From Trichobilharzia regenti (lineage: Eukaryota > Platyhelminthes > Trematoda > Strigeidida > Schistosomatidae), in assembly GCA_944472135.2 (NCBI GenBank), contig OX235270.1:75587168-75651167 (forward strand): DNA of 64,000 nt, given 5' to 3'. Both the position numbers and the translations under genes were made by a program. Below the pieces are notes generated by a model. The model searched no databases. It was not told the origin of the DNA and worked only from the letters and a program-made list of their open reading frames with translations. Positions 51,836 to 64,000 of this stretch are shown here, one piece after another. Position 1 is the first letter of the stretch. Each line of letters starts with the position of its first letter.

Positions 51836-54800
51836 CCTGCGAGTAAAGAGAGTAAGTGATATTTTTCTGACTATAAATCGGGAAAAGGATTCGATGTTGT
51901 GCACAGCAAAAATATATAGGAGAATCGCCTTCGAGCTTTATTTTTCGCAGGTAATGTTGATCCACCCAGCACATACTCGGACTGTTTTGTTATTACGAAG
52001 ACAATATTCCTGTGTTTCCTAATGTGCCCCATTAATTGGATAATTACCAGACTGTTCCCGAAATCGAAAGTCATGAAGAACAGCAACCATATAAATTCAC
52101 CACGAACCAAATTGATGTGACTTAAATAACACTTTTCCATGCCTGTGCAATTGGTGTGTTCCTATATCGGAATAAATATATATTGCTGGTCTATAAGTCA
52201 TAGCACTTTTCCAATCCCCATGTTTGAATATCGGTGGAAGAATGGCTCTCTCCTACTGCTTTGGCAGTTTCCATGGAGTGTTGGTGTAAAGAGGCAAAGG
52301 AGTTCATCAAATCAGTCGAACTTTTGATGATCAATGTGTTTATTTGCGCGGACTGAAACACATGGTGGACAATTTGATTTTCAAGGGAAAATGGAATGGC
52401 AGCTTCTTTGTGGTGTAATTTTGTGCCTCAAGACTCTTTGAATCATCGTTAAACAACACACCTTTTAGCAGTCATAAGTGTTAGATTCGCGCTCCAGCAG
52501 TTGAAACAGTGTTAAGGATAGTTTGGATACCAGGTTAGGTGGGTCGGGAGTGCCTGCAGGTAGTGTAGCTAAAGCCTAGGGTTTAGTAGAATAGATAGCC
52601 ACATGAGAATCATGAGCACTTTTTCCAGTCAAAATCAAATGGAGGCAAGCTCGAGGTAGTTTAAGCAGCCTAACCAATTGGTTTCCTATATCGAAAAAGG
52701 TCACTTAAATGCTTACAGACGGCATCAGAAAACTGTTTGGAACAGATGGTCGAACGTAATCACAACTTGATGACTTTCTAGGGTTGAGTTTCTGCAAATA
52801 CCCTAGCACCATAGCTCGATGTATTTGAAGCATACACGTCGGATTTTCTACCCTTAAATTGGCAGTGCAGTCCTTGTGGATTTAGTCGGTAATACACACA
52901 GTGCTAATGTATCATTCATCAACGACCGGAATGAGTGTTCAGCCATTTCCAAACTAGTGAGGCATTTAACATATGGATATTCTGAGGCTCTTTCCCCATG
53001 GTTAATAGGTTTTCCTTAGCCACGAACCGTTGTTGACTTCTGAGGCCCACCAGGAATTTTCTAGCCGAATCTGTCTAAAATTGCCTTCTGTTATTCTTGA
53101 CTCTTATGCTGCAATGGTTCCTGAGTTCCAGACATGTCTAATGGTCAGTCCGAACCGCAGAGAGTCACCGCAGAAAGCAAGATTTCCACTCTTCTTGCAG
53201 AATATCACTTATACCGGTTTCATTGTCCGCGACTGTGCGGGTTAGCCACGTTGGAATCAAGATTATTATCCTTAGGGGTAAGTGTGATTAGAAATTTCTG
53301 AGTTCAGCCATTTTACCGCTCAGTCCTCTTACATTGATATGCAGGCAACTGACATTGACTTTCGCCACCTCATCGTGTTATGGACTGGTCGACTCTGTGT
53401 TGGCCAGTAGCTGACAAATTATTGTTGGAGCTACTCTGCTGATTTCCGCCTGCTGTCGTATTTTTCCTCAGATCCTGTTAAGACACTTGGACGACAATGG
53501 TTGTTATTTTCAGTGTTGCCCTCCTGTGGTGTTACTGAGGTATGAAGAGATATTTTGATCTCGTCTTGTTTTCGTAGGTAGATAAACTTAGATTGCTTTA
53601 GGACATGATTATTCTGTGTCACGCTGCAACGCTTTCCAGTGGATGCAACTGGTCCTTTTGCAATTCAGGAGTTCCCTGGTGTTTCTGACACCGGGTTCGT
53701 AGAAGCTGAATGTTTAGCGGAGGAGACCTTGAGTGTCTTCGGTTACGTTGAGTTGGATAACCATTCTTGCAGTTTTCAATCAAGTATTGTAACATCTTTC
53801 ATATTATATCCGGTCTCTTCCTAACGGCGAAATAGTGATGGCTGATTTCAGTATACCAGAAGCATGAAGGAATTCGCGCTGCTGATAATAATAATGTATA
53901 TTCTCACATAAACATATAAATTTACATGAAAATGCATGCCATTTTTACAGGCACGATCAAGTATGATATAATATCAAATCGTAGATTGTCTACAAGGGGA
54001 TAATAATCTTCCTGATTACTTCAATATAGGAGTCTGCATACACGTGAATACCTCTAACCTTACGTTTTCACAAACAATATAGCTTCAGGTACAATATATT
54101 TGCATCATGAATTCCTAGTCAGCAGTCACTTATTAGTTGCTGACGGAATACACTACCATGTTAGACTGCTACCTCCTCGATTTAAGCTCGCTATTGATCC
54201 GTTGCTTTTGAAGCACTTTACGCAGGACTACGATGTTAAAGGTAAAGGTGTAATTCATGGAAAAATCAATGTTCTAGGTACAGCAGAAACAACAGATAAG
54301 TGGCAACATGTGATGTGAAAATAACTGCAACCGAAACAAACGTTGAAAAGTTATACAGGCATTACGGAGTCTGTTAGGAGGCAGTTTTTAAGAAAAACCG
54401 GTAATTATGAGGTCATGGACTCAGGGATCACCCTCAATAGCCTCCAGGGAGCCAAATAAAATGTTGTCAGCAGATGCTTCAATGAAGAAACAGACACTTA
54501 TATTTCTGATATAGGTAGGCCCAAATTTTGCATTCTTTATGTTTACTTGAAACGAACATAGGTGTGGAATCACTGTGAGCTCGGTTACAAAAAAGTGGAA
54601 TGTGGACTTGAAACAAAATTCCTCGTCGTCGGAAAGCCAGAGTGATAGTTTTCTTTTCTGGAAAGATATAGCTGCCTATCTTTGCAGTCATTTCTAGCTG
54701 TCTTGTTCCGTGCAGTCCGCTTTCTTTATGGTACAAGATAAGCACCGTGTCATTATTTATTAAAATTATGACAAAATAAAGGGGTTATAGAAACCGAGAT

Positions 54801-55737
54801 TTCTTTGTGACTTATACAAATTATTTCCTATGAACCACTAGCTGGTTTCATAGCACTCTCCTTAGCCATAGTTAGGAAACTGAAGCATGGTAGTTTCTCT
54901 TCTATAATACACGGAACTCGAATTACACAAGTGCTGCATTCATACCACGCCCATAATGCAATTCAACTTTTTTAAAATAACAAAAATCTTATCGCGATGG
55001 ATGTTGTAACTACTAACATTAGAAAAAAGAAGTATTTTGATACATAAGTTTTATGTTTGATGAACGACGTATGCTCTGAATACTGAGTGCATTTAATACC
55101 GTTTCCGACTGCACTAACAACAGACCTAAAAACTACTAACTATAATTATGAATGCTGTTTATTACTATTGATGGACAAGTGAACTCAGTAATCCCAACCA
55201 AACATGCGCAAAAGCACCCTTCATTCAATGAAGCTCAACAGAAAATGCGAACTGAGGAAGGTGTGGTCCCTGTTTCACTGATGGCATCGTCGTTTCGCAT
55301 TCCACAATCACTAACTGCTTCATGAGTGACTGCGTAATTTACAGGATGTGCTGTATGGTGCAGAAACACTAGAAGGTCGCTTAGCAGTAATTTGCTCCTC
55401 AGAGAGCAAAACATAAGTCCTAAGGGACAAAAGAAAAGTACAAACCTAACGGACTGTATTCGAAGCAAGGCAATAAGCCAACTATACTCTGAGCACATAC
55501 ATGCACATTTTCCACCATTTTTAGAGACTATGTCAGTAATTGTCAGGCAGCACGAGCAAATGAAAATTCAGAACCATTTTCAAGGCATGAATAAGGCAGC
55601 TGGTCATATTGACTGCGGGCTTTTGAATGAATTCGGCTATCTAGTCAGTTGACCACGCTACAATCTCGACGATACTTCCGCAACGTCTTGCGTCACAGTT
55701 ATTATGCCTACGCAAATAAACATATCCATTTTTTAGT

Positions 55738-55815
55738 CCTTCACGTTCCCAGTGGAACACAGAGCTCCAAGCCAGATGCTAGACGGGCATCCTAACCGCT
55801 ATGCCACCGACGTCA
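55738..55815 (-). mobile_element. SINE B1, internally deleted
   Basis: The tail (TTCACGTTCCCAGTGGAACA on the plus strand) is joined almost directly to head sequence (CATCCTAACCGCTATGCCAC); the body is gone. Confidence 0.7.
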
Positions 55816-57397
55816 AAAATATCCATTAAAACGACATAATTATTTAAGATTCAGATCATAATATTCTGTCACACCGTCAGGCGTTTTAAGTGACTACGTC
55901 TATTCCAAGATAACCTCAGGTGATTTTGCGGCTTATCCCACTTTTGGAGTGTCGCCACTTCTATCCGATGGGTATTTAGGTGTTTCAGAATATACGCCGA
56001 AATAAACTGGTATGATTTTATGAAAATTCAACAGTATATGTGAACTTTTTCAAATTGCTGCATCTTTTGATCCATCGTATTGCGTGAGTATCACCATCAA
56101 GAAACCTTTTCTGATAAAAGTGCAGCAAATGTAACACAGTTCATATACGTGTAAACCTGGGCACTAACTAACCTCATTCGTAACGGTGTCTACTGACTTC
56201 CTAATGTCGTTATATGGCCCTGTTTGCGTGTGAGCATTCACCCTCTCCAAATAGTCTGACGCGTCCAATTAAACTGTGACATTTCCTTTGTCTGATTTAG
56301 TGACTACTATGCCCACCTTATTCTTAAAGTGTTTCAGGCCTTCTATATCTGGTTTCGTCGGGTTGGGTTTGCCTTTTCGCCATTTTAATGTCAGTGAGCA
56401 TTATATGCGCACTTTTACTAGCTGTCATTTTGTCTATCCCACTTAGTGGTATTTCTATTTTAGGGATGACATCCTCAGGTTTCGGCCTGTCTACTCCCTT
56501 ACTGAAATTTAGTCCCTTCCGTAATACACTAATTTTTTATGGACTTAGAGCATGTGTTGAGAAATTGGTAACCCACTTTGCTTTATCGACTGCTGTTGAC
56601 TTTAGATTGCTGATTTCATTATTCTCAGAAGCAGATCTCTTCTGTGATAATTCATTCATCTGATTATTCTTTGACTCTTTGAGTGCTGCCAATTTGGCAC
56701 TGCGGGTAAGTATAAAGGCTATGGCAATGCATTTTCGTGCACAGTACGGGTTGTCGTGTTCACGTCTATGAAGGCGTTATAAGCTTTAGCATCTGTGAAA
56801 ACGGGATTTATTTGATGAGTCCCAGGCTTCTATAGCTTATAAGAAAGGTATTATGTTCGTACTAATATGTGAAAGCATCTAGCTATCCCAGAAGCATTAG
56901 TAAGAAGAAAGACATGCACTTGAAGAATTTAAATATAAAATGACCTCTAGTTTGTTTGGGAGCCTTACAAATTTGGTTTTTTAATTTGCGATAATTCACG
57001 ACTGTAATTTTCAACATAACTGATCATACGTGTAAAAAAAGCATGTTTTTCTTGTAAACACCGTTTATATGGAATGTAAGTTATTATAATCTGCTAGTGA
57101 CTTTTCGATTTTCAGGTTGTTAACTGACTACAGGCAATAGCTTATGTTATAGCAGTTACTCTATAAGATCCAGGCTTATGTTAGAGGAAACCCTCACAGA
57201 TATAAGTTAGATGTCTGTTCAGAGATGCTTAAGCCTTTTTAGTTTCATTCATGACAGATGTAATCGTTTGTGACGCGTTGGAAAAATCTTGTGATGAATG
57301 GAACAAGCTACTTAATTCTTCGATGATTATGTCCATTTCGATGCAGTACATTGTTGAAATTGTTCAGCTGAAGATGTAATACCAGTGGAATTTACAT

Positions 57398-57720
57398 TGT
57401 CAGTCACGTCTCATAAACCGTTAATGCGCAGCTCTTGCTACGCTCGGGCCCACGTTGTTCCTTGCAGTTTTTCAGAAACGCTTAGTAATAACGGACGAAA
57501 AACCAGAAGACCGATTGGCTATTCGAGAATTCTTTATTGTTACACCAACATATAAAAATAATGTTTTTACCAGGGTTTTTGACGGTTGTCTCCTGACTTC
57601 TTTCTGAACAGCGACCGATGAGACGATGACTGTTGTATTGGTGCCCCGCGAAAAAATTGGGGAAGTTGATTTTGAGCAAACAACCATGAATTGATCGTTC
57701 AATCTTCAACTCCATTGACA
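57398..57720 (-). repeat. 3' LTR of the BEL/Pao-type element
   Basis: 323 bp with TG...CA ends on the minus strand. It matches the other LTR in two outer blocks but has a short, different middle (57548-57590). Confidence 0.85.
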
Positions 57721-58412
57721 CTCCCCGGCAAAAAAGGGATCCATCCCTTTTTTTCTTCACGACCAATACACGTTGACTTGGATGCCACTGCGAGAACCTG
57801 CGTCACACGGACAGAGATGAAATGGAAAACAAACAGAAAAGCCAACACACCACAAGCATACCCACAGCACAATCTCACATATCGCTGACGACCTGCGCCT
57901 CCAGACAGAGACCTCCTCTTGACATCTTGCAACACAATCGCCACTTGCTAGAATGACTCTTGCAGAATTCAACGTGACCATACCAGCACCTCACGATACT
58001 CTTCGCACATCCTCTTATCTACTCACTACCAATTACCACTGGAATCGCTTGTCACTCATTCTGCCTCAGTTCTAGTAACGGTGACGTATGCGAGCCTCAG
58101 TCGTTTACACTCTTTCTACCCGGCGTGTCGGACCGCAGCTAACGATTATCTCCGTATGCATTTATTTCTCAGCAATAGCCTAGCCTCCCCGGCGTATACG
58201 ACCCATCTGCTGTCCTTAACATCAATCAATTCATTCATGGATGTAGAAGACTCGAAACAATTTCAGAAGTAATCACGACGAAAATTTTAACAAAATTACG
58301 CAATAACAACAAGATACGAAAACAACAAGTAAACACAATGAATCCAAAAAACACCAATTGATATGACACACCACACGTATATACAAATAGTACAAACAAC
58401 CTAGCCGATCAT

Positions 58413-58678
58413 GTCTTGGTGGAATTCCTTTGAAGAATTGCAGGACTTACACCAGTACGCCTACAATCCTTCACAGGTTGACGATTGTAAGTCGTGGAAT
58501 GTACGGACACAAACAAGATTAACCAACAATCACAATAATTGGAACTCACACAATTATTTAACACAAACAAATGTACAATCAACACATCAAATGTGGTGGA
58601 TTCTGCCTTGATGAACTACCCTTGAAGAACTGTAGGACTTACAGCAGTACGCCTACATTCCTTCTCAGGTTGACGCCC
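58413..58678. repeat. Short direct repeat inside the BEL/Pao-type element
   Basis: A block of about 70 bp around 58413-58482 recurs at about 58600-58675: GGACTTACACCAGTACGCCT versus GGACTTACAGCAGTACGCCT, both followed by a CAGGTTGACG end. Confidence 0.75.
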
Positions 58679-59367
58679 TAGGTTGGAAAATCGTCGCAGA
58701 GTTCATTTGCTAACTTCCTTCTATGAGCTATATCCTCAAATCTGAACGGCAACACGCCCATGTCATTGTATCGTAGAATATAGATGACGAACAAACACAC
58801 GACATATCTGGTCAACCAAGTGTAGAAACAGAGTAATTTACACCAAAGATAATAGCATTCAATTAGTAACTTGAAACTAGAAATGCCTTTATTCGTGCAA
58901 GTCAATTTAACAATTACTCTACCGTTTACACTTGGCTTATCCTCACTAAACTGAGCAATATCTTTCGTCTTTTCAAACGCACCAATACTATCATAGTCAT
59001 TGCACAAGATACTTGAGTTGATGAGCGTCTGTTTCATTGTGGATGACAACACCAACGACGACTGATTGATACCAGTTGATGAAATTAGCGGTGGATCAGA
59101 ATCTGTTGTTGTTAGGCTTTCAGAAAGTTGTCTAACTGCAAGATTACTATCAATTCTATCTCTTATTATTAGCTCCGGTTTAGCACTATCATCTGATGAT
59201 AGGTGGGCTTCACGCTGATCAATTACACTGACTGTCTCACAAGTATGCACACCTTCTGGAACTGCATCTGCGTTCAATTCTACTTCACGTTCAAGTAGTA
59301 CAGAACCTTTGTTCAAATCAGCAGTAGTAGGAATTCCATTCATCTCAACATAATCAACCAAAGACAA
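58678..59367 (-). pseudogene. BEL/Pao internal ORF, no recognised domain
   Basis: 229 codons continuing the gag frame after a shift (VDYVEMNGIPTTADLN onward). The first 140 residues are polar and Ser/Thr-rich; the end is hydrophobic (CLFVIYILRYND). I see no protease DTG or RT motif. It may be the linker region between gag and a lost pol. Confidence 0.5.
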
Positions 59368-60035
59368 ATCTGCACTATCATGATCATTTCATGAATATTC
59401 ACTTTACCGTCAAGTTCATCATTTTCAAACTCTTTGTTAACAGCAGTAGACAATTTTGGTTCCTCCTCACGAATCATTAAAGGTTTTATACCTTCACTCT
59501 GACTAGTAATACCCTGTAAACTTGTGGAGTAAGAACTGCACTCTGAAGAAGTAAATCTATTCTGTGACACTCTATTCAACAATGGCTTACCAGTTGCAAC
59601 TACAGACTTCTTGACCGCACCGTTATCGTCACACAATTCGGAGTCAGACCTGGGGTTTACATTTAGCTTATCACTGAACTTCCTTACTGGTTCACAGTTC
59701 ACCATTGTATGCACCTCTTGCAAACGTGTAAAACACAACCGTGCTTGTCTTGCATCTTGTAACTTATCTGTTGAGGATGTACCACGAAACCTGTTACATT
59801 CTTTAGGTCTATGTGCATTACTAGACACCATAGAGCCTTCTCGATAGCCACCTCTCTTAGGCCCTTTCGTCATCAATGATTGCATTTTGCCCTCAGACTG
59901 CTCTATTCTAGGGGTGAGATTCAATATACTGGCAAACTTGCTCATGGATTGATTGACACTATTATTTACCAGCTTCAGGATATCATCAAATTTTGGCTCG
60001 ATACCCTCATCCTCCATACGGGAGCTTATCTTCAC
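59340..60035 (-). pseudogene. BEL/Pao gag-like protein, zinc-knuckle part
   Basis: 231 codons open. ARLCFTRLQEVHTMVNC is a recognisable second half of a gag zinc-knuckle pair (usual form CFxCLQxGHxxxxC). One cysteine is replaced by threonine-arginine and the upstream knuckle is CNRFRG, so zinc binding is doubtful. A frameshift near 59375 passes reading to the next frame. Confidence 0.65.
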
Positions 60036-60079
60036 CCACTTCCTTTACAGTCGAGTAGGTAGGCGTCTTGCTATTACTT

Positions 60080-60631
60080 CTAGTATAAACTCGAGTTGAG
60101 GTCACTCATGCAATTCATCGAAACCAATGCATTCTTGTAAATCAACAGATTATCCATAAACTCAGTAAGTGCCTGGGGGTCATCCTGTAATTGACCACCA
60201 TTACCCTTAACAGCCTCGAATAATTTCTCTACAATCATCGAAGGTCTTCCAAACCTTTGACGTAATATGCTCATAGCCTCGTAGTAACCCTCTTTTGGCT
60301 TCATAAACTTACTGCACTGTATAGCTCTTGCAGCAACACCAGTGCAACATCTCATCAAATACATTAACTTCATTTCATCATTTAATAAAAAACCACTCAA
60401 CATGATCTCAAACTCTTTTACAAATTGTAAATAATCAGCCGGGTTTCCATCAAAACACCGTGGTTCAAATTTAGGGAGTTTGATGTTCCTATTATCCCTG
60501 AACGGCGAAACAGTAACATCAACCATGTCATGCTTAACATCAGACACATCGTTACAATTAACAGACAAGTCACCATGACTTACTTTCGTGTTTGCATCCA
60601 AGACACTCTGTCCCTTCTTTGACCCAGGCAT
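60080..60631 (-). pseudogene. BEL/Pao gag-like protein, N-terminal part
   Basis: 183 codons, starting MPGSKKGQSV. The block IKLPKFEPRCFDGNPADYLQ, with FVKEFEIMLS, KLMYLMRCCTGVAARAI and AMSILRQRFGRP, is the DUF1759 gag signature of BEL/Pao elements. The frame stops at 60080 and gag similarity continues in other frames to the left, so the gene is broken. Confidence 0.85.
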
Positions 60632-60775
60632 TGTTGAACTTGACCCAATTCCAAAAACGTTCCAGATATTGCTTGTTCAAAGAGGACTTGACCGGCACCA
60701 GGAAAGATGAACGGTGACTATCCAAACTTTCACCAACTGTCTGAATCCGCCAAATCTGTTTCTGCCATCAGAAAC

Positions 60776-61146
60776 TGTCAGTCACGTCTCATAAACCGTT
60801 AATGCCCAGCTCTTGCTACGCTGGGCCTCACGCTGTCCCTCAAAGCTTCTCAGAAACGCTTAGTAATAACGGACGAAAAACCAAAACACCGATTAACCAC
60901 TTGAGAATTCTTCATTGTAACACCAACATATAGCTAACTTTAAAATTAAGCTTTAAAACTAAGGTCTATGAACAAATATTACAATAATAAATCACAATAT
61001 TACTTCTGACGGCCTTGTCCTGACTTCTTTCTGAACAGCGACCGATGAGACGATGACTGGTGTATTGATGCCTGCGCGAAAATTGGGAGAGTTGGTTTTG
61101 AGCAAACAACCATGAATTGATCGTTCAATCTTCAATTACCTTGACA
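60776..61146 (-). repeat. 5' LTR of the BEL/Pao-type element
   Basis: 371 bp. Its outer blocks match the 57398 LTR with many substitutions. The middle carries an AT-rich segment of about 80 bp (60932-61012) that replaces a shorter unrelated stretch in the other LTR. Confidence 0.85.
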
Positions 61147-62240
61147 TCCCTCATTTTTGGGTTTACAAACAGCCAATAAACTAGCCCAAATCAGTATATG
61201 TCCGGCAAGGTAGTAGGGCACGTTTCTTGGTAGGTTGTGTTCTCATTTTTCTGTTGTGTTCAACTAGATGTATCATTCGTGTTTAACGTGTGGTCACCTA
61301 TCCTGAAAGACCTCAGATATAATGGAACAAGTGATTCACTGCTTGAACTAGGCGACACTAATCCGGTGTCCCGACTGTCCCTTGAATCGCTTAAATTAAC
61401 GCCTTATATATATGTATTACATTTTATTCTAGTATGTTACGAGTGGAACATAGGGCTTCAAGTTACATCTTTGAAATCTCTGCAGCAGTTGTAATTTTGG
61501 TGGGGTGGGGCTGCCAGACCATCCTATCCTTTTCACCAGGTTAACTATCATCTAAGCAGGGTTTTAGAATACGTTAACCGGAATCTAATGACGACCACAT
61601 ATTTTTTGGCGAGTATTTTGTTGCTGAACCATCGACACTGATGGCTCCAGAAGAGATCCAACCCTCGAAATTTATGTTGATAATCCATATGGGGGTAAGA
61701 CATAATATTCGTGGCCGACTATGGACTCATTTAAATAAGGATAACATTGAAGCAGTTTTGATAGCACGATTCAACAGTCACTCTTTCGTTTCTTTACAAC
61801 TGATTGTCCGTTATATTTTCCTTGATTTAGGTTGAACATTATAATCTCCAGTGAGTTCTCGTCTTGGCTTCGTGATCCACATTAGCAATAGTCTCTTGAA
61901 AGAGTGTGGTTATTCACATCATCCATGACAACATGATGATCTATTTAACAAGTGGCTTTAATCTACTTATGGTCACAGTGCGTGAAGATTTAGGTGTGGA
62001 TCTAAATCATGGCCCGAAGACTGCAGTAGACTGTAGTGCAGAAGCTCGGAAGCTTTTCAAAATATTATTAGATCTAAGTCTAAATAACAACTTGAATTAT
62101 GCACCCATGGGATTCTCCCCCCTGGGGCATATCGCCTCATCATCTATTATTTTATTGAAAGACTGCATTTTCATTGCTGGGCAACTAAAAAGTTTTGTCA
62201 GACGCATCAAACCTATTAACTTTAATAACCTGGAATCGGA
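61147..62240. other. Intergenic, one decayed SINE body
   Basis: 61435-61545 carries a minus-oriented degenerate B1 tail and body (GAACATAGGGCTTCAAG). A plus open stretch at 61906-62247 has no recognisable family. Confidence 0.5.
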
Positions 62241-62244
62241 AACT

Positions 62245-63450
62245 TGATTTTAAACCTGAAAAAGTGCAAAGTAGTGAAGAATGCAAGTTATGCTATGTGC
62301 AACGACAGCTCCTGAACAACGTCGGAGTGTGACTTAGGTCAAGCTCTAACGGAAAAAGGGACACAAACGTAAACTACACGGGGGACGTAGTGAGGGCATA
62401 TGTAGTCATACACATGAAAAGTCTGTTGCACTCACTCCTGAGCTATTTCTAGGGCTGTACAAGACATTCGTAAGGCTACGTCTTGAAGTGAACAATGTCA
62501 TTGCACCACCACTGCTTAGAAGAGACGCAAAACTCTTGAAAAGATTCCAAACATGGACGACAAAAGGAGTGGTTGGTGTCCGAAATAAACTGTATGATAA
62601 AATGCTTATGAAATCAGGCCCATTTACACTTAGTAACAGTCGGCTATGGGGGATTTGATTACAGCCTAGAAGATAACAGATGACTAAAATCATCCAAACG
62701 AGGGTGTTCTGCCATTGAGTAGTTATAGGCTTCCTCGTGGAAACCTCAGAAGGGCAGCTCACCAGAGGGCAAGGAGGCGGGTGCGCTCCCGCTACGGGTT
62801 CGGCGTCTTCAGAATTCCTTATCGGAAGATGTAGCTATGGCGCCGTTTGTGGACACTTTAGGCTGTACGGTCATACAGCCCCACAAGGACTGTGTCCAAA
62901 TGGCCTATCCCCTTAAAATCCCATACACAATTCCTGGGTAGACAACTGAATTCGTCGTTCTATTTCTTTACATCCTCTCCGTCTTACTCTCCTGTCTACT
63001 ACAGCTACTATGCTTACAATTATTATTATTAGCGATATTATGTACGTATATATACATTCCAGCTTCAAATTTTATTTGCTGTCTGTTTTTACGTTTACTT
63101 TATTTGTTTTTCTGTCTTTTAGTCTGAATAACCTACACTAAATATATCTGTTATTATTATAGTTATTATCTCTTTCTTTTTGACTACGATACTGGAGGAA
63201 TGACTGGCGAAAGTATCAACTCCATTCACAGTAGTAACAAAGTCTTAACACATCGCATACTACAAACAACATATATTTAATCCCAGTACTACTCCTTTTG
63301 GAGTGAAACAGGGCTACAACAGTCGAGTGGCGGGATGAATTACGCAGAAGCTTGCTGAAGACTAGGAAACTTTACCTTAAAATCAAGAAGCGAGCACGAA
63401 GAAATCAAATTGATTCATCTTAGCCAGTAAAAACGATTTTGGATATTGAG
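62245..63450 (+). mobile_element. Decayed CR1-like LINE, 5'-truncated
   Basis: It follows the 30790-32145 copy from CCTGAAAAAGTGCAAAGTAG through the coding end (GGCCTATCCCCTTAAAATC) and the 3' UTR to GATTTTGGATATTGAG at 63450. Many frameshifts and a deletion in the PWNSLP region make it non-coding. It lies immediately upstream of the next gene. Confidence 0.82.
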
Positions 63451-63529
63451 TGTTTTAATTTTGGAATAGAATTTAGCACCTTGGGTACAACCTTGAAAAA
63501 TTTCGAAAAGAACTCTAAATGTTTTGAAG

Positions 63530-63697
63530 ATGATTCCATGTAAAACGCCTTTTGTCGACATTTTGGGAATCAGAATAAAGCCATGCGAAATAGTGTTTCG
63601 TGATATTCAAAACGATTCACAATATACAACCCCACTGACAATTCAAAACGTTTGTTCTTCAAAAAAGACTGTACGCTTTTACCCACCATTAACTGAA
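63530..63697 (+). CDS. ASH/MSP-domain cilia-associated protein, exon 1 (CFAP47-like)
   Basis: 56 codons from ATG 63530; the same frame has TGA at 63494-63496 and no earlier ATG. It reads MIPCKTPFVDILGIRIKPCE and then IVFRDIQNDSQYTTPLTIQN. This is the pattern of an ASH/MSP-like beta-sandwich (xPxxIxFxDixxxxxYxxxLTIxNvsxxxxxxRFxxP) found in HYDIN, CFAP47, CFAP221 and related axonemal proteins. Donor GTAATG at 63698. The layout most resembles the N-terminus of CFAP47, but one domain cannot settle that. The gene diverges from IFT140, about 13 kb away. Confidence 0.72.
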
Positions 63698-63731
63698 GTA
63701 ATGATATTTTCTTTTTGTTTGAGATGCTTAG

Positions 63732-63886
63732 AAAATCGAAATAACAGATGGTCAAACGGATATAATATTGGCGCCTGGAATTTGTCATACTTGTACTGTA
63801 TTTTTAAAGGTCTCAGAAGCAAAGGAATCCACTGAATCCATAGTTTTAACCATCGATGGGAATCCGCATAAAGTCCCTATTCAAAT
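63732..63886 (+). CDS. ASH/MSP-domain cilia-associated protein, exon 2
   Basis: It follows a 34-bp GT-AG micro-intron (63698-63731). The exon is in phase and reads KIEITDGQTDIILAPGICHT, then TVFLKVSEAKESTESIVLTI and DGNPHKVPIQ. These are the later strands of the same beta-sandwich, with the typical APG turn and a final xxIPxx strand. A GTTAGT donor at 63887 is likely. The gene continues beyond the right edge. Confidence 0.68.
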
Positions 63887-64000
63887 GTTAGTTTTCTGTT
63901 AGAAGCCAATTAATTAACGTCATAGATTTACTCCCATTCCTGTATGGGATATCCCACGTTCTCTGAATCTCGGAGTACTGGTTCAGGAAAACAGAGTGAT

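Larger units (their letters stand above)
50550..57397. other. Intergenic region with no supported gene
   Basis: It lies upstream of IFT140 on the minus strand. It contains a CR1-like scrap (51605-51835) and a SINE fragment (55738-55815). The many 60-90-codon open stretches (for example 53030-53245, 54100-54318, 55235-55652, 56388-56663) show no family motif I recognise. The IFT140 promoter should lie just right of 50549, but I see no clear core element. Confidence 0.6.
57398..61146 (-). mobile_element. BEL/Pao-type LTR retrotransposon, gag only
   Basis: Two direct LTRs (57398-57720 and 60776-61146) begin TGTCA and end TGACA on the element strand. They enclose 3,055 bp. Just inside the 3' LTR the element strand has a purine run (GGGGAG) as a polypurine tract. 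Just inside the 5' LTR there is a TGGCAG motif that could start a primer site. Only gag-like coding is found. RT, RNase H and integrase are absent, so it would depend on a related element. I see no matching target duplication at the outer ends. Confidence 0.85.

Noticed and set aside
53030..53824. Group of ORFs at 53030, 53431 and 53639 considered as retroelement pol
   Set aside because: No RT, integrase or protease motif is visible in any frame; left as unidentified intergenic sequence.
54100..54318. 72-codon plus ORF
   Set aside because: No recognised family, no splice-compatible neighbours; not enough to call a gene.
61906..62247. 113-codon plus ORF before the CR1-like remnant
   Set aside because: No motif; it ends in the LINE junction and is probably chance.

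Overview
The window looks like nuclear DNA of a blood fluke (Schistosoma or a close schistosomatid). The reasons are: AT-rich intron-dense sequence; very small introns (34-52 bp) at the 5' end of genes followed by kilobase introns; tRNA-headed SINEs carrying hammerhead ribozyme motifs of the Sm-alpha type; an RTE-type LINE resembling the SR2 family; CR1-like LINE pieces; a Penelope-like element; and a BEL/Pao LTR element. The species and the chromosome cannot be told from the sequence alone.

Layout. 1-10288: a head-to-tail tandem array with a 1,651-bp unit (six full copies and 375 bp of a seventh), almost invariant, cut by the left window edge. 10289-10890: a short T/G-skewed stretch. 10891-50549: one large gene on the minus strand that I identify as IFT140, the intraflagellar transport complex A subunit. 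I resolve 17 exons whose phases all agree (4,035 nt, 1,345 codons), from the start ATG at 50549 to a splice donor at 10890. The last part of the protein (roughly 400 residues in vertebrates) is not present before the satellite array begins, so the gene either has a terminal intron holding the array or has been cut by it. 50550-57397: intergenic sequence with decayed repeat pieces and no gene I can support. 57398-61146: a gag-only BEL/Pao element, minus strand, with two diverged LTRs. 61147-63450: intergenic, mostly a decayed CR1-like LINE. 63530 to the right edge: the first two exons of a second gene on the plus strand, encoding an ASH/MSP-like beta-sandwich typical of cilia-associated proteins (CFAP47-like).

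The IFT140 introns hold most of the mobile DNA. It includes a full-length RTE LINE flanked by an 11-bp target duplication (18502-21763); a truncated LINE relative with many 4-nt insertions (38221-39128); a Penelope-like element arranged as a perfect 652-bp inverted repeat around a 36-nt centre and flanked by a 13-bp target duplication (23862-25235); CR1-like fragments; and at least three tRNA-headed SINE families. One SINE family (B1) is a chimera of a tRNA-like head, a piece of the RTE LINE 5' UTR and the RTE LINE 3' tail. Two other SINE families and the Penelope-like element carry hammerhead ribozyme cores.

The two protein genes are divergent and both point to cilium assembly or motility. 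IFT140 belongs to the IFT-A complex that drives retrograde transport. The ASH-domain protein is probably an axonemal component. No rRNA, genuine tRNA, CRISPR or bacterial-type feature is present.
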